DNA of 5,975 nucleotides from positions 1 to 5,975 of the forward strand of contig JAHEBK010000119.1 in assembly GCA_024642295.1 (NCBI GenBank). Direction: 5' to 3'. This stretch comes from Flavobacterium sp. GTDB lineage: Bacteria; Bacteroidota; Bacteroidia; Flavobacteriales; Flavobacteriaceae. The translations under genes and the position numbers were made by a program. The notes beneath the pieces were generated by a model. That model saw only the letters and a list, made by a program, of their open reading frames with translations. It did no database searches and had not been told where the DNA came from. Below, in pieces: positions 1 to 5,854 of this stretch (positions are counted from its first letter, which is position 1; each line of letters opens with the position of its first letter).

Positions 1-1
1 T

Positions 2-532
2 GAACTGATTCTGGAGTATAAAGCAACCACTTCAGAAGATACGGTAATCAATTTAACGCATCACAGTTATTTCAACTTAGATGGGCATGATGGTTCGGTT
101 CTAAATCAAACGTTACAAATCCCTTCTTCAAAAACAGTCGAAATCACCAATGAAGGTGTGCCAACTGGAAATATAATCGCCGTTGCCAATACAGCATTCG
201 ATTATAATCAAACTAAGGCTTGTCCTTCGATTATTGATAATAGTTTTGTAATCGATGATACATCTCAGGTTGTGGCTACATTGGTAAGCAATCAAACCAA
301 GCTTAAAATGGAAGTATTTACTAATCAGCCTAGTGTTCATATATATGTAGGCGGAAAAACGGCCGATGGATTAGTGAATAAAAATAATGTGGAGTATCAT
401 TCTCAAAGCGGAATTTGTTTTGAAACTCAAAATTTTCCAGATGCGCCAAATCAACCCCATTTCCCAAATTCGGTTTTAAAAGCTGGTGAAACCTATCATC
501 AAAAAACTAAATTTAAATTTCAAAAAATATAA
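2..532 (+). CDS. galM: Aldose 1-epimerase (galactose mutarotase), 3' part; start lies before the window
   Basis: The frame is open from base 2 to the TAA at 530-532, giving 176 C-terminal residues of a protein that is usually about 320-350 aa. Mutarotases interconvert the beta and alpha anomers of galactose in the cytoplasm, supplying the alpha form to galactokinase. Visible family marks are NLTHHSYFNLDG, whose second His (codon 62-64) matches the catalytic His of the family; VPTGNI; an Asp in IDNSFVID that aligns with the substrate-binding Asp of the usual YDHNFVL; and ETQNFPDAPNQPHFPNS, whose first Glu (codon 422-424) matches the catalytic base. The stretch between AFDY and IDNSF is clearly shorter than I recall for classical GalM, and the usual YTGN is IYVGG, so this is a divergent form. 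A GTG at 158 lies inside the conserved region and is not the start. galK follows after 38 nt. It could act on glucose or other aldoses as well. Confidence 0.93.
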   Translation, partial: ELILEYKATTSEDTVINLTHHSYFNLDGHDGSVLNQTLQIPSSKTVEITNEGVPTGNIIAVANTAFDYNQTKACPSIIDNSFVIDDTSQVVATLVSNQTKLKMEVFTNQPSVHIYVGGKTADGLVNKNNVEYHSQSGICFETQNFPDAPNQPHFPNSVLKAGETYHQKTKFKFQKI

Positions 533-570
533 TTCGAATAAAATAGCTAATAACTTCAAATAGTACGATA

Positions 571-1737
571 ATGAATGAGATTTTAATTAAAGACACAACA
601 TCCTTTTATCAAAAAACATTTAACAGTTCTGCAGATAAAGTAATTCTTTCTCCAGGAAGAATTAACATTATAGGGGAACATATTGATTACAACGATGGTT
701 ATGTTTTGCCTGCAGCGATTGATAAAATTATTTGTTTTGCTTTCGAAAAAAACAATACCAATACAGCTACTATTCATGCGATTGATTTAAATGAAAGCTT
801 TGAAATTGATGTAAATGAAAAACCAGAATTGACGGATGTTGTTTGGACAAATTATTTGAGAGGTATTTTAAATCAATTGCAATTAAAAGGATACACTATC
901 GAAGGATTTAATTGTGCTTTCAGTAGTAACATTCCTTCAGGTTCTGGATTGTCATCTTCTGCCGCTCTAGAATGTGGTTTTTTATACGGAATTAATGAGT
1001 TGTTTAATTTAGGAATTAAGCCTGTTGATATTGCTTTAATGGGGCAAAGTGCCGAACATTGGGTAGGGATTAACTGCGGAATTATGGATCAATTTTCTAG
1101 TGTAATGGGATTAGAAAATAAAGTGGTTAAAATCGATTGTAGAACAATGGATTATACCTATCATGATGCCAACTTTGTTGACTATTCATTGATTTTGTTT
1201 GATAGTAACGTAAAACACTCTTTGTTCACATCTGAATACAATACTAGACGCATTGAATGTGGCGAAGGATTAGAAATTATCAAAGCTAATTATCCTGAAA
1301 TAAAAAGTTTTAGAGATTGTAACGAAAGCCATGTTACAAGTTTAAAAGATAAGATGACCGACAATGTTTACAGAAGAAGTTTGTATGTAGTAAAAGAAAT
1401 TAAGCGTGTAATTCTAGCTTGTGAAGCACTTGACGGAGGGAATATTGAAACATTAGGAAAATTAATGTTTCAAACTCACGACGGATTGTCTAAAGATTAT
1501 GAAGTTAGTTGTGAAGAATTAGATTATTTAGTCGAATTGGCTAAAGAAGATGAAAATGTAATAGGCTCTCGATTAATGGGTGGTGGTTTTGGCGGTTGTA
1601 CCATTACATTGGTAAGAAAAGGTTTTGAAGATATAGTGAAAGCTAAATTTGAAAAACATTACGATGCTAAATTTGGAATTGAATTAAAAATACATGATGT
1701 AAAAGTGTCAAACGGAACATCACTTTATAAAAACTAA
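571..1737 (+). CDS. galK: Galactokinase
   Basis: Phosphorylates alpha-D-galactose at C1 with ATP, the first committed step of the Leloir pathway, in the cytoplasm. At 388 aa the length is normal for the family. All three GHMP-kinase motifs are present: the galactokinase signature at residues 28-47 (PGRINIIGEH then DYN and VLP), including Arg30 of the GRxN motif; the ATP-binding loop IPSGSGLSSSAALE at 121-134; and the C-terminal glycine motif LMGGGFGGC at 335-343. Asp173 in CGIMDQFSS matches the catalytic base. The ATG at 571 leaves the usual short N-terminal lead before the signature. No Shine-Dalgarno sequence precedes it, as is normal in Bacteroidota. The end carries three consecutive in-frame TAA codons (1735-1743). 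The gene sits 38 nt after galM and 7 nt before galT, so it is probably cotranscribed with both. Confidence 0.98.
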   Translation: MNEILIKDTTSFYQKTFNSSADKVILSPGRINIIGEHIDYNDGYVLPAAIDKIICFAFEKNNTNTATIHAIDLNESFEIDVNEKPELTDVVWTNYLRGILNQLQLKGYTIEGFNCAFSSNIPSGSGLSSSAALECGFLYGINELFNLGIKPVDIALMGQSAEHWVGINCGIMDQFSSVMGLENKVVKIDCRTMDYTYHDANFVDYSLILFDSNVKHSLFTSEYNTRRIECGEGLEIIKANYPEIKSFRDCNESHVTSLKDKMTDNVYRRSLYVVKEIKRVILACEALDGGNIETLGKLMFQTHDGLSKDYEVSCEELDYLVELAKEDENVIGSRLMGGGFGGCTITLVRKGFEDIVKAKFEKHYDAKFGIELKIHDVKVSNGTSLYKN

Positions 1738-1744
1738 TAATAAA

Positions 1745-2794
1745 ATGAGAAATTTCGATATCAACGAAGATCCACACAGAAGATACAATCCATTAATCAA
1801 CGAATGGGTATTAGTTTCACCACATAGAGCCAAACGTCCTTGGCAAGGTCAAAAAGAATCTATTGCTAAAGATGATAGACCAGAATATGATCCAGAATGC
1901 TATTTATGTCCTGGAAATATAAGAGTGAATGGAGAAGAAAATCCGAAATATACTAGTTCATTTGTATTTGAAAATGATTTCGCCGCTTTAAAACAAGAAG
2001 AAATCAATTTTGAAGATAATAGTAGTGATACTTTCTTTAAAGCAAAACCAGAAAGGGGAATCTCAAAAGTAGTTTGTTTTTCACCTAAGCATAATTTAAC
2101 TTTGCCCGAGATGGATTTGGATACTATTGAAGATGTAGTGCGTACTTGGCAAAAAGAGTATACAGCCTTAGGGAATATAGATTACATTAATCATGTCCAA
2201 ATTTTTGAAAACAAAGGCAGTGTTATGGGATGTAGTAATCCGCATCCACACGGACAAATATGGGCTCAATCCTCATTGCCAACACAGGTTGAAAAAACGC
2301 AAAATAATCTGAAAGCTTATTACGATAAAAACGGAAGCAATCTTTTAGTCGATTATTTACAAAAAGAATTGCTGACGAAGGAACGTATTGTTGTTGAAAA
2401 CGAACATTTTGTTGCTTTAGTGCCGTTTTGGGCAGTGTGGCCATTTGAAACAATGATTATTGCTAAGCGTCATGTAGCTAAAATCACTGATTTTACAGAA
2501 AAGGAAGTGGCAGGATTTGCAGTGGTGTTGAAAAAATTAACGGCTAAGTACGATAATCTTTTCGAAACTTCTTTTCCTTATTCATCAGGAATTCACCAAG
2601 CGCCAACAGATGGTGAAAATCATCCAGAATGGCAATTTCACATGCATTTTTACCCACCGTTGTTGCGTTCGGCTTCAGTGAAAAAATTCATGGTTGGGTA
2701 TGAAATGATGGGAGAATCACAAAGAGATATTACAGCTGAGAAAAGTGCTCAAATGTTGAGAGACTTATCAGATGTTCATTATAAAATAAAATAA
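1745..2794 (+). CDS. galT: Galactose-1-phosphate uridylyltransferase
   Basis: Transfers UMP from UDP-glucose to galactose 1-phosphate through a uridylyl-histidine intermediate, giving UDP-galactose and glucose 1-phosphate. The 349-aa protein aligns by eye almost end to end with E. coli GalT (348 aa): HRRYNPL and SPHRAKRPWQGQ at the N-terminus, and LRSASVKKFMVGYEM near the C-terminus. The active-site motif GCSNPHPHGQIW lies at 162-173, with His169 as the expected nucleophile. The zinc ligands are Cys52, Cys55, His116 and His167. Three of the four iron-site ligands known from E. coli are present as His284, His299 and His301; the fourth (E. coli Glu182) aligns with Thr185, with a Glu two residues earlier. 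The start is fixed by the conserved N-terminus. The gene lies 7 nt after galK and 5 nt before galE, a tight operon. Confidence 0.98.
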   Translation: MRNFDINEDPHRRYNPLINEWVLVSPHRAKRPWQGQKESIAKDDRPEYDPECYLCPGNIRVNGEENPKYTSSFVFENDFAALKQEEINFEDNSSDTFFKAKPERGISKVVCFSPKHNLTLPEMDLDTIEDVVRTWQKEYTALGNIDYINHVQIFENKGSVMGCSNPHPHGQIWAQSSLPTQVEKTQNNLKAYYDKNGSNLLVDYLQKELLTKERIVVENEHFVALVPFWAVWPFETMIIAKRHVAKITDFTEKEVAGFAVVLKKLTAKYDNLFETSFPYSSGIHQAPTDGENHPEWQFHMHFYPPLLRSASVKKFMVGYEMMGESQRDITAEKSAQMLRDLSDVHYKIK

Positions 2795-2799
2795 AATAT

Positions 2800-3813
2800 A
2801 TGAAAATATTAGTAACTGGAGGATTAGGATTTATTGGGTCTCATACCGTAGTTGAATTACAAAATGAAGGCTACGAAGTAGTGATTATTGATAATCTTTC
2901 TAATTCGTCTGAGGATGTGTTAAAAGGAATTGTTTCTATAACGGGAAAGACTCCAATTTTTGAAAAATTAGACTTAAGAGTAAAAGCATCAGTTCAAAGT
3001 TTCTTTGCAAAATATACTGATATCGCTGGAGTAATTCATTTTGCAGCTTCTAAAGCTGTAGGGGAGAGTGTACAGAATCCATTGTTATATTATGAAAACA
3101 ATATTGCTGCCTTAGTGTATATTCTTCAAGAATTGGAGAAAAAAGAAGAAGCTAACTTTATTTTTAGTTCTTCTTGTACGGTTTATGGTCAAGCAGATGT
3201 TTTGCCAATTGATGAGAAAGCACCCATTAAACCAGCAATGTCTCCTTACGGAAATACCAAACAAATAGGAGAGGAAGTAATTACAGATGTTTCTAAAGTA
3301 AGTGGTATTAATGCTATTTTATTGCGCTATTTTAACCCTGTAGGAGCACATCCCTCTGGAGCCATTGGGGAATTGCCAATTGGAGTACCTCAAAATTTAG
3401 TGCCATTTATTACGCAAACAGGAATTGGATTGCGTAAAGAATTAATGGTATATGGTGATGATTATCCAACAGCTGACGGAACTTGTATCCGCGATTATAT
3501 CCACGTGGTAGATTTAGCTAAAGCACACGTTGTAGCTTTACAACGTTTATTAGATAAAAAGAATTTAGATAAAGTAGAAACTTTTAATCTTGGAACAGGA
3601 GTAGGCAGTTCTGTATTAGAAGTAATCAAAAGTTTTGAAAAAGTTAGTGGAAAGCCATTCCCATACAAAATTGTAGAAAGACGTGAAGGAGATGTAACAG
3701 CGGCTTATGCTAGTACAGATAAAGCCAATAATGTATTGGGTTGGAAAACACAATCAACTTTAGATGAAGCTATGGCTAGCGCTTGGAAATGGGAAACGAA
3801 AATTAGAAGTTAG
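2800..3813 (+). CDS. galE: UDP-glucose 4-epimerase
   Basis: Interconverts UDP-galactose and UDP-glucose with tightly bound NAD, closing the Leloir cycle and also supplying UDP-galactose for surface glycans. The 337-aa length is typical. It is an extended short-chain dehydrogenase/reductase: the Rossmann NAD motif TGGLGFIG at residues 6-13, the SSSCTVYG strand at 123-130 (Ser125 and Thr127 match E. coli Ser124 and Thr126), and the catalytic Tyr150-x3-Lys154 in PYGNTK. RYFNPVGAHPSG and GVPQNLVPF match the UDP-sugar binding segments, and CIRDYIHVVDLAKAH is the usual family block. In RREGDVTAAYA, Ala302 sits where E. coli has Tyr299 and human GALE has Cys307, the position that controls acceptance of N-acetylated sugars. 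The ATG is 5 nt after the galT stop. The last clearly cotranscribed gene of the gal cluster. Confidence 0.98.
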   Translation: MKILVTGGLGFIGSHTVVELQNEGYEVVIIDNLSNSSEDVLKGIVSITGKTPIFEKLDLRVKASVQSFFAKYTDIAGVIHFAASKAVGESVQNPLLYYENNIAALVYILQELEKKEEANFIFSSSCTVYGQADVLPIDEKAPIKPAMSPYGNTKQIGEEVITDVSKVSGINAILLRYFNPVGAHPSGAIGELPIGVPQNLVPFITQTGIGLRKELMVYGDDYPTADGTCIRDYIHVVDLAKAHVVALQRLLDKKNLDKVETFNLGTGVGSSVLEVIKSFEKVSGKPFPYKIVERREGDVTAAYASTDKANNVLGWKTQSTLDEAMASAWKWETKIRS

Positions 3814-3838
3814 AATTAGTAATTTAATTTTAATTAAC

Positions 3839-3856
3839 CAGGAATGTTCATTTCTG
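3839..3856. promoter_or_regulatory. Imperfect 18-bp dyad, candidate operator
   Basis: CAGGAATG and CATTTCTG face each other around a central TT, with seven of eight arm positions complementary and a G-T mismatch at the other. The dyad ends 13 nt before the -7-like element at 3870, so it covers the region where the -33 element would sit. This placement suits a dimeric regulator controlling the symporter gene, but no regulator is in the window and a chance dyad in AT-rich DNA is possible. The role is inference. Confidence 0.35.
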
Positions 3857-3869
3857 TAAAAAGATTTTG

Positions 3870-3877
3870 TATAATTG
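3870..3877 (+). promoter_or_regulatory. Bacteroidota-type -7 promoter element candidate for the symporter gene
   Basis: TATAATTG followed by CAC matches the Bacteroidota primary-sigma -7 consensus TAnnTTTG at all but one fixed position. No good TTTG or TTG -33 element lies at the usual 17-23 nt upstream; that region is occupied by the dyad at 3839-3856, which would fit an activator-dependent or repressed promoter. The symporter start codon is about 150 nt downstream. Confidence 0.35.
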
Positions 3878-4000
3878 CACGCATTATTGTTGTATTTATT
3901 TTAATGTTGTAATTTTTTGATGATGTTAATGCAGAATTGAGAAAAAAACAGTCATTGATTTATTTTATAACAAAATTGTAGAGTAATTAATTATGTTGAA

Positions 4001-4021
4001 CTAAAAACTAAAAACTAAAAA
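4001..4021 (+). repeat. Three tandem CTAAAAA heptamers forming an A-rich translation leader
   Basis: Three exact copies of CTAAAAA are followed by further A residues right up to TTATG at 4026-4030. There is no Shine-Dalgarno sequence. Bacteroidota ribosomes mostly initiate without one and favour A-rich, unstructured leaders, so this stretch probably aids translation of the symporter mRNA. The tandem copies may also vary in number by replication slippage. Confidence 0.7.
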
Positions 4022-4027
4022 AAAATT

Positions 4028-5716
4028 ATGAACACATTACAACTTACAGACTACCTAGTCTTTCTAGTGTATTTTTTTATTGTATCTGGCTATGGCTATT
4101 ACATTTATAAGAAAAAACAAACAGCATCACATTCTGCATCTCATGACTACTTCTTAGCAGAAGGATCTTTAACTTGGTGGGCAATTGGAACTTCTTTAAT
4201 TGCTTCAAATATTTCTTCGGAACAATTCATCGCAATGTCTGGAAACGGATTTAAAATGGGTCTTGCTATTGCAACTTATGAGTGGATGGCGGCATTAACG
4301 CTTATTATTGTTGCTGTGTTTTTTATACCAGTCTATTTAAAAAACAAAATATTTACCATGCCTCAATTTCTTAGCGAACGATATGATGGGAATATTGCGA
4401 TGATTATGGCTGTTTTTTGGTTGCTTTTGTATGTAATTGTAAACTTAACTTCTATTCTTTACCTTGGAGCATTAGCGATTAATGGGATTTCAGGAATTAA
4501 CCTTGATTTGTGTATGTATGCCTTGGCTTTCTTTGCTATTATTATTGCTCTTGGAGGAATGAAAGTAATTGGATATACCGATGTTATTCAAGTAGTTTTC
4601 TTGATTTTTGGAGGTTTGGTTACTACTTATTTGGCACTGAATAAAGTAGCTGAGCTAAACAATCAAGAAGGTTTTGTTAACGGATTTAATTATATGTATT
4701 CTCAATCTGGAGATCATTTCCATATGATTTTTAAGCAAGATAGCCCAAACTTTCCAAGTTTGCCAGGTTTGACTGTATTGCTTGGTGGTATGTGGATCGT
4801 GAATTTGAATTATTGGGGATGTAATCAATATATTACCCAAAGAGCTTTGGGTGCTGATTTGAAAACAGCTAGAAGCGGAATTTTATTTGCTGCATTCTTG
4901 AAGTTATTAATGCCTGTAATCGTTGTTTTACCTGGTATAGCAGCTTATGTAATTTATACCAAAGGAGGATTGCAAACAGAATTATTGGGGCCAGATGGCG
5001 TATTAAATCCAGATCGTTCTTATCCAGTATTATTAAATTTATTACCAGTTGGTTTAAAAGGACTTTCATTTGCGGCTCTAACCGCTGCAGTTGTTGCTTC
5101 ATTGGCAGGTAAAGTAAATAGTATCTCGACAATTTTCACCTTAGATATCTTCAAAAAGAAAATTGATGTAGATGCTAGTGAACTAAAAATGGTACGTGTT
5201 GGTAAAATTACTGTAGTAGTGGCAATGTTGTTGGCAGTTATTATTGCTCCTCACTTGGGAATTGATAAAAAAGGTGGATTTGAATTTATTCAAGAATATA
5301 CAGGATTTGTAAGTCCAGGTATTTTTGCGATGTTTATCCTCGGTTTCTTCTGGAAAAAAACCAGTTCTAATGCAGCTATGTTTGCTACTATTGGTGGTTT
5401 TGTCTTATCGGTAATATTCAAATTCTTGCCTACATTCATGAACTTAGAATTTTTAAAAAGTAGCGGTTTTGCTGCTTTAGTACCTCAAGAAGACGGTACA
5501 AATTTGTATGAAATTCCGTTTTTAGATCGTATGGGCTTTGTTTTTGCGATTTGTATTGGTTTCATGATTTTGATTAGTTTATATGATCAAAAACGTGGCG
5601 TAAAAGTGAAAGGTTTAGAAATTGATTCTTCAATGTTCAAAGTAAATAGTGGTTTCTTGGCAGGTAGTTTATTGATTTGCGGTATATTAGTTGCTTTGTA
5701 TTCTGTTTTCTGGTAA
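4028..5716 (+). CDS. sglT: Sodium/galactose (glucose) symporter, SSS family, vSGLT-like
   Basis: Inner-membrane protein expected to import galactose and possibly glucose with Na+. The 562-aa sequence is hydrophobic throughout, about 14 membrane helices, from residues 8-27 to a last helix at about 541-562. It aligns from memory along nearly all of Vibrio vSGLT (543 aa): DYFLAEGSLTWWAIGTSLIA, NISSEQFIAMSG, YEWMAALTLI, VNLTSILYLG, YWGCNQYITQRAL, FAAFLKL, LPGIAAYVI, NSISTIFTLDI and FIQEYTGFVSPG. The vSGLT sugar contacts Gln69, Glu88, Asn260, Lys294 and Gln428 correspond to Gln66, Glu85, Asn259, Lys292 and Gln422, and the inner gate Tyr263 to Tyr262. Differences are Ala88 for Ser91 and, in the Na+ site, Ala357 for Ser364, while Ser358 (vSGLT Ser365) is kept. 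Placement after galE supports galactose as substrate. It may have its own promoter in the 214-nt gap. The exact sugar range is inference. Confidence 0.95.
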   Translation: MNTLQLTDYLVFLVYFFIVSGYGYYIYKKKQTASHSASHDYFLAEGSLTWWAIGTSLIASNISSEQFIAMSGNGFKMGLAIATYEWMAALTLIIVAVFFIPVYLKNKIFTMPQFLSERYDGNIAMIMAVFWLLLYVIVNLTSILYLGALAINGISGINLDLCMYALAFFAIIIALGGMKVIGYTDVIQVVFLIFGGLVTTYLALNKVAELNNQEGFVNGFNYMYSQSGDHFHMIFKQDSPNFPSLPGLTVLLGGMWIVNLNYWGCNQYITQRALGADLKTARSGILFAAFLKLLMPVIVVLPGIAAYVIYTKGGLQTELLGPDGVLNPDRSYPVLLNLLPVGLKGLSFAALTAAVVASLAGKVNSISTIFTLDIFKKKIDVDASELKMVRVGKITVVVAMLLAVIIAPHLGIDKKGGFEFIQEYTGFVSPGIFAMFILGFFWKKTSSNAAMFATIGGFVLSVIFKFLPTFMNLEFLKSSGFAALVPQEDGTNLYEIPFLDRMGFVFAICIGFMILISLYDQKRGVKVKGLEIDSSMFKVNSGFLAGSLLICGILVALYSVFW

Positions 5717-5739
5717 TATAAGAAACGTTTGATTTTAGA

Positions 5740-5773
5740 AGAGGTTGTCTCAAAAAGGCAATCTCTTTTTTTT
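5740..5773 (+). terminator. Rho-independent terminator after the symporter gene
   Basis: AGAGGTTGTC (5740-5749) pairs with GGCAATCTCT (5757-5766) over 10 bp, including two G-U pairs, around the loop TCAAAAA, and runs straight into eight T residues (5766-5773). It starts 23 nt after the symporter stop. GAGGTTGTCTCAAAAAGG is also the sort of sequence found at insertion-sequence tips in Bacteroidota, so this hairpin may belong to the IS that follows rather than to the host operon. Confidence 0.75.
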
Positions 5774-5792
5774 ATGTTTTTGAAAAACATAA
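5772..5792. repeat. Perfect 21-nt palindrome between the terminator and the transposase gene
   Basis: TTATGTTTTT and AAAAACATAA are exact reverse complements around a single G, so the RNA would form about 9 bp with a 3-nt loop TGA. It starts inside the T-run of the upstream terminator. It could be a subterminal IS hairpin, a transposase-binding or autoregulatory site, or help block read-through into the transposase gene. Nothing in the sequence decides between these. Confidence 0.6.
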
Positions 5793-5802
5793 GCTAAAAA
5801 CA

Positions 5803-5834
5803 CTTGTAGTAATCATTTGAATTTCATATATTTA
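5803..5834 (+). promoter_or_regulatory. Candidate transposase promoter
   Basis: CTTG at 5803-5806 and TATATTTA at 5827-5834 are 20 nt apart, close to the Bacteroidota layout TTTG ~19 nt TAnnTTTG, each with one mismatch. The -7-like box ends 20 nt before the transposase ATG, which would leave a short leader. The region is very AT-rich, so chance matches are likely. Confidence 0.3.
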
Positions 5835-5854
5835 AGTACTTATTTACTAAATAT

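Larger units (their letters stand above)
3814..4027. other. Non-coding gap between galE and the symporter gene
   Basis: This 214-nt, very AT-rich stretch has no credible ORF, tRNA or GC-rich terminator hairpin. Just after the galE stop there are only weak AT-rich dyads such as TAATT and AATTA. The useful content is the imperfect dyad at 3839-3856, a -7-like element at 3870-3877 and the CTAAAAA repeats at 4001-4021, each listed separately. If the -7 element is used, the symporter mRNA would have a leader of roughly 140-150 nt; I see no known riboswitch in it. Lack of a strong terminator leaves read-through from galE possible. Confidence 0.7.

Noticed and set aside
158..532. GTG at 158 as the start of a separate short gene
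   Set aside because: The frame is open upstream to the window edge and encodes the conserved NLTHHSYFNL block, so this is the middle of galM.
128..777. Reverse-strand ORFs of 64-70 codons over galM and the start of galK
   Set aside because: They lie opposite genes with clear family motifs, resemble no protein I know, and are expected shadows in AT-rich coding DNA.
2223..2453. Reverse-strand 76-codon ORF inside galT
   Set aside because: It lies wholly opposite the galT active-site region; its composition reflects the complement of galT.
3814..3838. AT-rich inverted sequence after galE as a terminator
   Set aside because: The arms are only about 5 A/T pairs with no GC-rich stem and no following T-run.
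3902..3909. TAATGTTG as an alternative -7 element for the symporter gene
   Set aside because: It has one mismatch to TAnnTTTG but no TTG at a suitable upstream distance; TATAATTGCAC at 3870 looks more typical.
4001..4021. Tandem heptamers as a CRISPR or iteron array
   Set aside because: Three 7-nt units without spacers, next to a start codon; too short for either, and no replication gene is nearby.
4655..5132. Two reverse-strand ORFs inside the symporter gene
   Set aside because: Complement of a conserved membrane-protein gene; no family resemblance and no plausible start region.
5587..5790. Reverse-strand 67-codon ORF over the symporter end and terminator
   Set aside because: Its start falls in the palindrome and T-run, and most of it lies opposite conserved symporter codons.
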